Assembly: GCA_910890315.1 (NCBI GenBank)
Contig: CAJVGD010000018.1
Coordinates: forward strand, 124,001-188,000
DNA length: 64,000 nt
Origin: Serendipita indica DSM 11827
Taxonomy: Eukaryota > Basidiomycota > Agaricomycetes > Sebacinales > Serendipitaceae
Reading direction: 5' to 3'
A program made the position numbers and the translations under genes. Shown here piece by piece: positions 22,925 through 33,309 of this stretch; positions within the stretch are counted from its first letter, which is position 1, and every line of letters starts with the position of its first letter. The notes beneath the pieces are model-generated. The model worked only from the letters and a program-made list of their open reading frames with translations, did not search any database and was not told the origin of the DNA.

Positions 22925-23413
22925 CTACTTGGAGATCTCTGAGACCTGCGAAAGCAACTCCAAGCCCTGTGCTTCTTTGCCCAGAGCCATGTAGATGACG
23001 CTGAGAATAAGCATATATTGTACTGTCTCGGGATTGTCAGGGCAAGACACGAGTTGGTGTTCGACGATTTCCTCGTAGACCGCCGTCACTTCCGCCCATT
23101 TGCCCCTCGCAGCATACACCATGCTCCACTGCTGGTCATAGTTCCACCAGGAAGTGCGAAGAACGGCGGTGATGACAGCCCTGATACTGAACGGAGGCTG
23201 ATTAGAGCTGAGCAAGGCAAAAAATGCCACGCACCGTTGACATTCGTGGTCGAACCAGGGAAATGGTATTTCATAGCTACTGGATTCATGGCAAGCGATT
23301 AGCATCCCCCAAACTGGGGCCCCTCGACATACGTGAACATGGAGGATACGCCGGGTTTGCTTATCAGTCACTGAGCGATGACAGACGTGAGAGGCGCTGA
23401 GGAATGAGGCCAA
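22925..23413 (-). CDS. TPR-repeat protein of pair 1 (C-terminal part; 5' exons unresolved)
   Basis: The readable part is the C-terminal exon, about 22925-23170, with two helical repeat units: WWNYDQQWSMVYAARGKWAE then VYEEIVEHQ, and NPETVQYMLILSVIYMALGK then QGLELLSQVSE. An intron probably lies near 23170-23235. The sequence upstream (YEIPFPWFDHECQR) corresponds loosely to the same place in the pair-2 homologue at 27186. The gene sits head-to-head with the patatin-NACHT-WD40 gene starting at 23778, leaving about 365 bp between them. A scaffold or partner role for that protein is inferred from the repeated arrangement, not from a motif. It may be truncated. Confidence 0.55.
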   Translation of the reverse strand: MASFLSASHVCHRSVTDKQTRRILHVHVCRGAPVWGMLIACHESSSYEIPFPWFDHECQRCVAFFALLSSNQPPFSIRAVITAVLRTSWWNYDQQWSMVYAARGKWAEVTAVYEEIVEHQLVSCPDNPETVQYMLILSVIYMALGKEAQGLELLSQVSEISK

Positions 23414-23777
23414 GTTGTGGACTACTATTTGAGTGCTACTAGTCGTGACAGTGGGACCTTGGGAGATGAGAAAAATGGGAGTGTGCTGAGGAATGGTCCA
23501 AGTCTGCTCTGAACCAGATCCGGCTACAACCAGCTACTATGTAAATCTGGTTTACTGGGCAAAGTGTCACATGTATAGTGGAATCACAACGGAACGTCCT
23601 TGATCAATGGTGTTGGCATAGAGAATGGCCAACCTGCAGCTGGTTGACCGCCTCTCCATATCAACATAGACCGCCTCTTGCTACAGGCCATATAGTAGCT
23701 GCATGTTTTCTCAACAAAATATTTGCTTGCATCTTGAACTCCCCCCTTTCTCCTAGAACAGCGGGGGAGCTCTGTGC

Positions 23778-26664
23778 ATGGAGTCCATTCTCAACGTTTT
23801 AATCCTCGGTCAGTTACCAGCCAAGACGTATCATCTGCCCTCACCGCGTAGCCAGGCGGGAGTAGTGTTCGATATACGCTCTCCCAGGTCAAAATACTTG
23901 AGAAGATACTTGACCGCATCAACCACGACTGCCCGGAGTTACCAGAATTCCGCGCGATTGCCGATGTATTCCGTGTAATGGTTGCAAATGGACCTAGTAG
24001 GTATGTGCCATGTTTAGACCTTAACAAATTCTTAGAGGTTATACAGCTTCGTGATATTTCTATTTGCTCTACGAGCTACTCCGGCGGATGTGGCGAAGGA
24101 GCTCAGTATTCTTCTTCAAGATGTATTCGACTGTGACGACCTCTCCCCCAACGAGCGTACCTGGCGGCTGGAACAGCATGTCTATAGGATGCTAGATTCA
24201 TACAATCTCCCTAGGGATACGACTTTACGTCAGTTGGCAGAGCTAAAGAATACGCCACTCCTGTATGCGTTCAACAACCCTAGTGCCTTTATATTGCTTG
24301 CTCATCTCATTGTACAGGATCTTTGGGTGCAGTCTTACGAGAGATCTGGCCTCATTCCGATCATTATCGACACGCGCGCTGAGCGGAGCTCCTTCTTACT
24401 GCGACACCACTGTAGCTCACGCCCTCCTTGCCACTTCTGCGTCTGTTCCCTGGTTCACACCAGTCAGCATTGGGGCCGGGAATCTTTCAGAGGAGCACAT
24501 ATCGTCCACAAACATCTATCCAAATCCCATTAAAATAATTCACCTCCTGCGCACCACGTTTGGGGATGAGATCCGACTATCTTCGATTGTCATTCTCGGT
24601 AGCGGGGCCTTACCTGCAATCGAGCATAACGCGCCGCCCACTATGGTGTATAGAGGCATCGAAGAAGCAGGTATCGAAGATTTTCACAGATTACATCTGG
24701 GGACATCTCGGTGTTTTCATTTCACAGTCGAACCCGGTATGGTCAGGTACGATGGGAGTCCTGCGCCTGACCTTCCAACAATCATTTCGCATACAGTGCG
24801 CTATCTCGAGAAACCGGTGGTTGAAAAACAATTGGAACTTCTCGGAGCGGCCATGGGCGGACAACTTCGAGCTCCTATGCCGACATTGGGCAGCCTAGCC
24901 AATCCCTTTCCGGGTAGGTTTCAACGGGATACTGTCCAACTGTACTAAAAGTCCTTAGCACTTGAACGTACTAAGCCCGCCGCTTTCCCTTGTTGCAAAG
25001 ATGTCACAAAATGGGCAGAAGATCCCGGCGCATCTCCCCGGATTCTCATTGTCACGGATATTCCGGCGGCAACCAATGCCAGTATCAGAGGCCATCTGAT
25101 TGGTCATCTGAAAAAATATCTCGCCTTTGATTACTCCTTCCCACAAGGTGCCTCGGAACCTTCCACCCCCCGCAATCTGTGTTACCAAGTGAACCCGAAG
25201 GTTTGCTCTAAATTTGTCCATCTGAGGCCCTCGCTGCGAGCAATAATGCCCCATCTCCCTTTCATTCGTGAGCACGATCTACGGATGAACTGGGAGATGT
25301 TGGTAGTAGATCCGCTCCGGCGGCTAGATCGTCCTTTGGTTATTCTGGAGAACTTGGAGGAATGCAATGCTGTGGATCAGGCCGATTTCACCTCACTCCT
25401 CCTCGAAACCTTTGGCCCAAACGCCATACTGCCTAAATCGAAGGTCATTATTATAGCCCGCTCAGTAACGTCACCGGTTGTGGCAGCACTCTTGCGCTCT
25501 CCTCATGCTGGGACCTTGACCCCCGCATTACCTGCAGCTACTGACCCAGGGTGCAGCGCCCATGATAACAATACTCAGCCCGAGCCACTTCTGAACCACT
25601 CTTCTCGCGTCGAGGTATGCAGGGCACTGAATTGTCGCGGGTCAATTCATCTCAAACAAGCGTACGCTGCGGCCTTTACTGTGGCACCACACGACCCGGC
25701 CTTCTGCAATACCCCAATTAATCGGGTCCTCCGTCGTATATTCATGGCATCGACCCCACGAATCACAATGAGCACCTTCTCCCCTGTTGGAGACTCAGTC
25801 TTCACTGGACATGTGGATCGGAACATTCGTTTATGGACGCCTGGATCCTTGTTGCCAGAGACGTTCTCTGGGCACACAGGTCGCATCACTGTCATCAGCC
25901 CTGCCCCCTATGGTAGTCGATTCGCCTCAGGGTCAGCTGATAACAGTGTACGTATATGGCATAAGGATGCAGCCTCAGTGCGTTGTGAGGTTATGACAGG
26001 TCACCGGGACCAAGTATCGTGCCTCGACTGGTCACCCTCTGGCGAATATCTCGTCTCGGGCTCAATGGATCACACGCTTCGCCTGTGGAATACTCAGCGC
26101 GGAGACAAGATTGGCAAAGAGATCTCGGATGACCTTGGTCCCATCACGTCTGTAAAGTTTATGTCCAACGGTAGCCACTTCGCTTGCAGCTCTTCCACCG
26201 GCGACCTTGCTGTATTCTCAGCACCAAAGTGCGAGCTTCAGGCTCGAGTTGCGCTGTCGATTGTCATTCATCAGATTGCATGGGACAATGGGCGGCTTCT
26301 TGCTGTACTTGAGGACGGCACTGTTCAAGTATGGACCCTTGACGTCGATCGAAGGATTCTTACATTGATTTCGACCATTAAACACCCGCCTATCGATCCT
26401 CACCACAGCCTAGTAACATCATCTCCGACAAGCATCGTCGCTCCGGCGTCCTGCTACGTATGCAAACCCAGGTCCCTACATACTCACAGCGGTGATGCTA
26501 GCCAGGATGATAATTTTGTCCAACGTTCACCTCCAGTGCATGCCATGGAGCCAAGGGCGCTCAAGAGACTGTTCGTTTTTTGCCTTCTTGTCTCGTCTAT
26601 GTATGTCGTGGTGGGTGAGCGACCATGGCCAGAGTTTGTTGATCTGGCTAAAATGTTTAATTGA
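23778..26664 (+). CDS. Patatin-like / NACHT-like / WD40 NLR-type protein, copy 1, 900 aa
   Basis: Five exons join in phase (about 23778-23808, 23856-24000, 24038-24262, 24318-24913, 24959-26664). Residues 1-330 follow the fungal patatin-like fold by alignment with copy 2, but the oxyanion motif (DGGG) is LGGSS, the GxSxG elbow is NGPSRL and the DG[GA] position is STNIYPNP, so no catalytic dyad remains. The NACHT-like part lacks a P-loop (DIPAATNASIRG in its place) but keeps a Walker-B-like LVILENLEEC. The C-terminal half holds about five WD40 blades (RNIRLWTPG, NSVRIWHKD, HTLRLWNTQ). It resembles fungal NLR immune receptors with patatin effectors and would act as a cytosolic sensor or decoy (inference). 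Copy 2 is at 28783. Confidence 0.8.
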
Positions 26665-27185
26665 ATATTTTAATTCATTATATACTTTCAGCTTTGTGAA
26701 CAACCTTGCATTACTTGTTCGACTCCACTTTGTGGTTCACACCATCTGTCCAGATGGGAAATCCAACGCGATACTTGTTGTACACTGCTTACTTGAAAAG
26801 AAATATCGTGCAAGTGGCACTTTCTTGGACACCTCGGCACCAGTTTATTCACGAACAATAGAGTCTCGTGGTCAGCCAACGCGGGCAGGAGAAGAGCATG
26901 TCAAATACCTGTGACGTGCCAATCTCGAGATCGAATCGGCTCGATGAATGTGGTATAGAAATTTATTCTTGCCATCGGGGTACATACATAGCTAGGGGTC
27001 GAAAAAGTACTGAGCTACGACTTAATGATGGATGAAGAAACGGTGGCGCATAGAGAGACAAACTTCCAATGCAACTGTCTCTTGTAGTCTGAGAAGGGTT
27101 GGCATCTGGACTGCTATCTTCGACTTGTTCGTTGGCTCCATGCGATCCAACCGACAAGATGAAAATGTCAGTCAAGCACGACAGA
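26665..27185. other. Convergent intergenic region between the two duplicated units
   Basis: It lies between the copy-1 WD40 stop and the stop of the pair-2 TPR gene. No gene seen. Confidence 0.5.
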
Positions 27186-28377
27186 CTAGTCTGCTCCGGT
27201 TGAGAGCAAATGACGCAAGTGACTGAGGACGCGTCGGTATTCTTCGTCATTTGGTGGATACTTGATGCGCTGTGTCGTCTCGTCTGCGTGGAAAAGAAGT
27301 TCTAGTCCTTGTGTCACTTTCCCTTGGGCCATATATATGGCACCGAGATTGACCATCGACTTGACGGTCTCAGGATGATTTAAATCCATACCGAGTCTAC
27401 TTTCGACAATCTCCTCGTGAATGGCGATCGATTCCGGCCATTTGTCTTGTCCCGCATATGCTGTCGCAAGTAGCCCCAATGCTCGCAGGGTGAGTGGATG
27501 GTTTGGGCCCTTTGAGGTTCTTTGCTGCCGTACATAGCGTTCTAAGGACATTTGTGCAACCTGCCATTCGCCATTACGAAAGAGGCTTTGGATTTGACGT
27601 TCGTAATCTCCGATGGCCTGCATCAGGGTCTCCTCTTGGATCTGGAGGGCAAAGCATCGCGTGACTAAGAAGGCGACCAGAATAAGACGAATGTGCGGAC
27701 CTTTGTCTTGACACTGATAGGTTTCATCTTCTTTGGCTCGCTCCAGGGGGGGGCAGTCAAATTTGCTGCCAATCCACGTTAGGAAGGGATCGAGTGAGGC
27801 GCAGATATGCTACTCTTACTCACATAGAGACGATAGTTCATAGTGGGTCTACAAAGTCAATACATAAAGGGGAGGGTGAACTTGAGCGAGAGCCCCTGAA
27901 CAGAGAAGCGTACCTGGCGGGGGATGCGCGTTGACACAGAGGCGGAGGAGCTGATAGTGACGGAGATTAGCACGCACGCAAAGCCTTAGGAGCAATAGAC
28001 CTACCAACGGGAGAATCGAATTCGACAGAACTTAGGAGCAGGGACATCCAAAAATGCAGGTATTTCCCTACAGATGAAGCATATTAGGACGTACATTAAT
28101 CAGAGCAGGTGGTATACTACCTCTTATTGTATTGCATCGCGTCTGGACCCATTAAAGTAACTTTAACGGAGGTAAGCCGCTATAAGCGTTGATGAATATC
28201 GATTATGGGCTTAGTGAGCATTTCAACCTAAGAGCTGGAGAGACCTACAGCACCGGGATCGCTGAGCAAATCTTCCATGGGATGGACGACTTCCAAAGGA
28301 GCCAGCGGTTCGTAGGTAAGCATGACATCGTCTGGGTCCTCGTCACTATTCGATAGAGCCCGCTCGTCGATAGACAT
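27186..28377 (-). CDS. TPR-repeat protein of pair 2 (C-terminal exon firm, 5' exons tentative)
   Basis: The firm part is the last exon, about 27186-27770. It has SKFDCPPLERAKEDETYQCQ, a hydrophobic stretch IRLILVAFLVTRCFAL, then TPR-like units (NGEWQVAQMSLERYVRQQR, HPLTLRALGLLATAYAGQDK, NHPETVKSMVNLGAIYMAQG, QGLELLFHADE). A likely first exon starts at 28377 (MSIDERALSNSDEDPDD), acidic and ending near 28253 at a GTAGGT donor. Middle exons around 27830-28000 could not be phased with certainty. It is head-to-head with the copy-2 patatin gene (ATG 28783), about 405 bp apart. It is paralogous to the TPR gene at 22925, so the whole pair was duplicated. Function unknown; a partner of the patatin protein is an inference. 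Confidence 0.55.
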
Positions 28378-28782
28378 GGCTGGCGACGAGTCGGGGGGGA
28401 GGTCGGGGGTGAGTCCAAGTTCGGACCTGACCACGACCGTCTCCCTATCCCAATACCCCTCCGCGCTTTTCCCCTACGTTTCTTATCGTTTCAATGTCAT
28501 ATATGGACCGGAATTCCAGCGGACCCCTTATTTTTCTATAATGCTGGGAAGCGCAGCCTCTGACCAGCAGGAATCTTGAATGGCAACATGCGGCCTCATG
28601 CGGGGATACAACTAAAAATGGAATATTGAATCCAGATAATCGCCAGGCTCGATGTTTGCAGGCGCCGAGGCGAAACTCTTTCGTGCGGCGGACCAAGGCT
28701 TCAAACATCAGTTCTCACTTACTCCTCCCCACCAACATCGAAAAGGACCTTGCTCTACTCGCGGGTGCTCTTTCACCAAGCT

Positions 28783-31570
28783 ATGGCGTCCAAGAGAGCC
28801 ATGGGCATGAATGTTGTAACCTTTGGTCAGTCAGTTTACAAAAAACACCGAGTTTATGCACTCATTCCCCAAAGATGGAGAAGGTGGTTCAAACACAATA
28901 TCTCATATCGTGATCCTCAAAGACATGATCTCGCGGATCAATTGGGACCGTGAACGGTCTGGGCAAGAACCTCTTGAGCTGGCGGATCTGGTTCAAGTGA
29001 TGGGTGGAACCGGCCTCGGAGGGTCAGTATGTCGTCCATATCTTTGCAGTGAATTCAGGTTATCTCGCAGCGTCGTCGCAGTCCTGCTCGGAGGTTTGCG
29101 GATGAGTCCAGACGAAGCAATGGAAGAGCTGGCTCGTCTAATTCATGAAGTCTTCAACGTTCATGACCTCTCAGCGGATGCGCGCTCTCAAAAGTTAGAA
29201 GTTTATTTCGCACAGGTTCTAAAACGATATAATCTCCACCCGACGATCACCTTGCGGCAACTATCGCACATTAAACACACACCACTCTTGTGAGTACTCA
29301 TTACAGTAGGGGTGCTCCTGTCTGATTGTTATCTGGCAGAATTCTTGGATGCGGAGTTGCTAGTAACTCGACGGCGTTTCGCCCATTATCGACACACCCA
29401 CTCAGGAATTTCAACCAAGAATGCGATATCACCGTTGTGCAAGCCATTCGCGCCACGTGTGCGACTCAGCATTTTAGGCCTGTCTCTGTTGGCCCCGAAA
29501 ATTTTCAAGAAGAGCTCGTATCCTGTACAGGTCTATACGCAAATCCGAGCAAGGAGATTTATTATCTCATCCTCAAGGCCTTCGGGGAAGGGATTTCCTG
29601 CCTAATTAGCCTTGGCAACGGCATCCCGTCCATTATCAAAGGGTGGACCTCCCCGGCCACGCTTTTGTACTTAGAAGTAAATCGGACAGTGGACGATATG
29701 CACAGAGAGCTCGGACCCACCTCTCGGTTTTTTCGATTCTCTGTGGATAGAGAGTCAACACCCGACAATGCAACACTTGCGGGCTTTGGTGAAATTATTT
29801 CTCACACCAAAAGCTATCTTAGCAGTTCGGTGGTAGAAGGAAGACTAGAAATTTGCTGTTTGGCAATGAGGGGCCAGCTAGAAGTTCCCAAGATCACATT
29901 CGAACGTTGTTCAGGTTCGATTCAGGGTAAGTGGGCGATAAAACTGCCAAATCCACTAACGATATCCAGGGAACGATACATCTTTTCATACCGGCGATGA
30001 GTATAATGGAAACACTGCAGTCGAGGGGGCGTTGGCGTGGGCCAGGAATATGACGACGCCTTCTCGGATCCTACTTCTCAGCAATCTTCCTGGTTGCTTC
30101 GAAACTTCATTTGCCGAAGGTCTCAGCGTTCAGCTCAAGAATGACGGAAGGCTGGCTTTCGTCTACTCATTTTCAACAAAGAACGGGAAGACTCCGCAAG
30201 CGGTCGATCTCTGTCATGCGGTATTCTTCGACCTATGCTCGTTCTTCGTCAGCCTACGGCCGTTGTTGCGGTCTATGCGACCCCACATCCCTCTCATCCT
30301 CCGCCACAATCTACGCACACAGTGGGAAACCCTTGTGGTCGACACCCTCAAGCGCCTTCATCGACCTTCGACGATTGTCATCGATGCGCTTGAAGAGTGC
30401 AGCTCTTCCGAAAGAACCGAGGTTCTCTCACTGCTTCTCGATACTTTTTGTGGACCTAATGCTGTACTGCCCAAGTTCAAGGTAGTTGTTGTATGTCGCC
30501 GCGTCAAGTCGGACATGCTCGACATTCTGTCGCGGTCGGAGTACGTCAGGATGATCCGACCCCTGTATACCGAGGAACAAGGCAGGATCAACAATCCCGA
30601 GGTTGAATCGTCTCTCAAGAACCGGCCACTCCATTTATCCGAGTTTGGGAGGACAGAATCTCCGCTCCTCGAGAAGCAATCACAAATCATCGACAGCTGC
30701 AAATTTGCGCAGGATCAAGCTCCGGTACAAGTCTATACCGTATCTCATCCACTAGGCGCTCTCATTCAACATCCCTCACTCCTCAAGGCATCACCCAAAC
30801 CCTGTTACGACGTAGCGCAAGAATCCGCACCAATCACCACAGTCGCCGTGTCCACCGCCAGCGGATTCATGCTGACTGGCCACCGCGACTGGATCATTCG
30901 ATTGTGGATGGCACATGTCTCCGAGCCAATATCCTTCAAGGCCCATACAGGCTCTGTCCTGATTGTGTGCTTCTCCCCTTGTGGCACCAGATTTGCCTCT
31001 GGCTCAACGGACAATAGCGTAAGGTTATGGGATATCGGTGTTCAGGCGGTCTGTGAAGCAATGACAGGCCACCGGGACGCCGTAGTCTCCCTCGATTGGT
31101 CGCCCTGCGGCGGGTATATCGTTTCTGGCTCAAGGGATCACACCTTGCGCATTTGGAATACCAGTACTCGCGAGCCAGCTGGCAAGGCAATGTCAAATAG
31201 TCTTGGCCCAATCACACAGGTTAAATTCACTACCGACGGGCTCTATATTGCGTCTTCCTCCTCCACAGGCGTCTTGGCAATATGGAGCGCTCGTAATCGC
31301 AAGCTCCTTGCACGGGAAAACGTGTCTACAGGCATCGTACAAGTCGCCTGGAGCTCTCAAAATATCTTCGCCCGGCTCCAAAGTGGCATTGTGCAGGTTT
31401 GGGCGTTTGATTCCACCCGCAACAAGCTTTCGCTGGTATCCTCGCTCGCACATGATGCCGTTCTTTTACCATCCCAACGATCCCCTCACTTACTCATATC
31501 CTCTCCTGTGGTATTCGGTCCCTGTCCGGTGTGCGAACAACACCCCACCCCCAGTCAAGGGCACAAATAG
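28783..31570 (+). CDS. Patatin-like / NACHT-like / WD40 NLR-type protein, copy 2, 869 aa
   Basis: Five exons join in phase (28783-28825, 28875-29022, 29059-29289, 29340-29926, 29970-31570). The patatin-like domain starts at once (NVVTFDGEGGSNTISHIVIL, oxyanion motif DGEGG). Its nucleophile elbow reads MGGTGLGG, with Gly where GxSxG needs Ser, and the DG[GA] motif is CTGLYANP, so catalysis is unlikely. The NACHT-like part has LSNLPGCFETSF in place of a GxxGxGKT loop but a good Walker B (TIVIDALEEC). WD40 blades follow (WIIRLWMAH, NSVRLWDIG, HTLRIWNTS, LAIWSARN). Intact frame and clean introns argue for a live gene. It forms a tandem pair with copy 1 and is divergent from a TPR gene. A pseudo-enzyme NLR-like sensor is the best inference. 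Confidence 0.82.
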
Positions 31571-31758
31571 AAAAGGCTCTGGCACTCCTGGGCTCCACAA
31601 ACCCACAATGGCGGTCCATTTCCAGTTAATCTTTCTTCGCTTTCTGATCTCGATTATCCATTGTGCCAACATTATCGTTATCACTGATTATCTTTGCTTG
31701 CAACCTGTATCACTAGCTAGACCATGTTTGGAATCGACGAGTGTGTAATATTTGGACC

Positions 31759-32921
31759 ATGCCGCGTCCGTCGTCGCCCTCAATTCCTGAAAAGGAGTTC
31801 CTGGTAGCAGCTCTTCAGCAATCTTTAAGACTTGATGGACGTTCCCTGGTTGCTTTGCGTGAGCCACTGTTGAGTTTTGGCCCCGAATTGGGCTGGGTAG
31901 AATGTGCGATGGGAAAAACACGGTATGATGCGGTCTCTTAATTTCAATTTCATTCTTTGGTCTCGTGTATCTTATTCTTGGTTCTCAACAGTGTGCTAGC
32001 AAGCGTCGAGGCGAAAATGGTCAAGCCTACCCCAGACAGGCCATATGAAGGCACGATCAACATTCATTCAGAGTTTTCGCCGATGGCTTCAAGTGAATAC
32101 GAACAAGGAAGGTGGGCATCTGTGCCGCTCGTCTGCCTAGCAAACTGATCTGGACAGCCGGTAGGACATCCGACGAGGAGGTCACGATTACGCGAATGCT
32201 AGACAAGGTATTGCGAAGGAGTGATGCATTAGACAAGGAATCGCTTTGCGTCGTGGCTGGGCAAAGAGTATACCGCTCGCTTTTCTATATCGATTCGACG
32301 TTGACATGAATCGATAGGTATGGTCGCTTAAGCTTACAGTACAGTTTCTCTCGGATGCAGGGAATATGCTAGATTGTGCATGTCTAGCAGGGATCGTCGC
32401 CCTGCGTCACTTTCGCAAGCCAGAAGTCGAGATCGACGGAGAGGAGGTCATTGTCGTATGTTTAGACTCTGATTACTCTAGTAAGAGACTGATAGCACCG
32501 CCAGCACTCTCCAGACTCGAGAGCTCCCCTGCCACTCGCCATTCACCACACTCCAATCTGCTTTACATTCGCCTTGTACTCGTACCAAAAGCTCTCGGTG
32601 ACAAAATCAAAGGGGACGAGCTCTACGACCGAACAACAAAGCATCTCCACCGTCCCCTCTGGATCCTTTTCGACACACCAAACATTTGCGCTGCTCGACC
32701 CCATCCTCTTGGAGGAAACGTTAGCCCACGGTACACTCTCCATCGCGCTCAATGCACAGGGGGAGCTATGCGTACTCCAGAAAAACGGCGGTGTACCACT
32801 GGACCAGAGCGAAATTCTCCGGCTGATCAACATCGCGGTCGAACGGGCCAAAGAAATCGACCAGCTCATCGAACGGCGTCTCAAAGAAGACTGGGGAACG
32901 CGAAACCTCGAGGTTATATAG
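31759..32921 (+). CDS. RRP45: Exosome core subunit Rrp45 (EXOSC9 / PM-Scl75), 316 aa, five exons
   Basis: An RNase PH-like ring subunit of the nuclear and cytoplasmic RNA exosome. Exons 31759-31922, 31992-32111, 32165-32267, 32318-32455 and 32496-32921 join in phase. Diagnostic segments: EKEFLVAALQQSLRLDGRSL, LSFGPELGWVECAMGKTR, PTPDRPYEGTINIHSEFSPM, ITRMLDKVLRRSDALDKESL, VWSLKLTVQFLSDAGNMLDC, and HHTPICFTFALYS before DPILLEETLAHGTLSIALNA. Length agrees with fungal Rrp45. Like other eukaryotic ring subunits it is expected to be structural, not phosphorolytic. The ATG at 31759 (MPRPSSPS) fits the family; the frame extends upstream only through a GTG. Confidence 0.93.
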
Positions 32922-33309
32922 TCAAAGAAATCAGGAGGCGATTAGATTTCTATGTTGCGATATCACACAAAAACAATTGTCCAAGGGGAAAAACCCGTCG
33001 CGAGCTACAATAGTAAATTTGAGACAAAGGAGCGCATGAGGGGGAGGACTAGTGGAAATGTCAAAAATACCACGATACGCATGAATCGATGGGGCTGGCT
33101 ATCAAGACAGGAGAAAGAATGTTGACATAAGGTAGAGCACGGGACCTGGGGAAGAGGAGGCGCGTTCGTAAAGACAGAGATTATTGATCAGAAGATGGAG
33201 CAGTTTCTTCGGCCTGTGAATGTGTCAGACAGGGGTGAACATTGGCAGGCAAGGGGCAGGACCATAGGGAGAGAGAGGACTGGCTATCATATGACCAGAA
33301 TGAAATGAT
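32922..33309. other. Convergent 3' intergenic region
   Basis: It lies between the Rrp45 stop and the stop of the minus-strand gene at 33310. Low-complexity purine-rich DNA; no gene seen. Confidence 0.5.
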
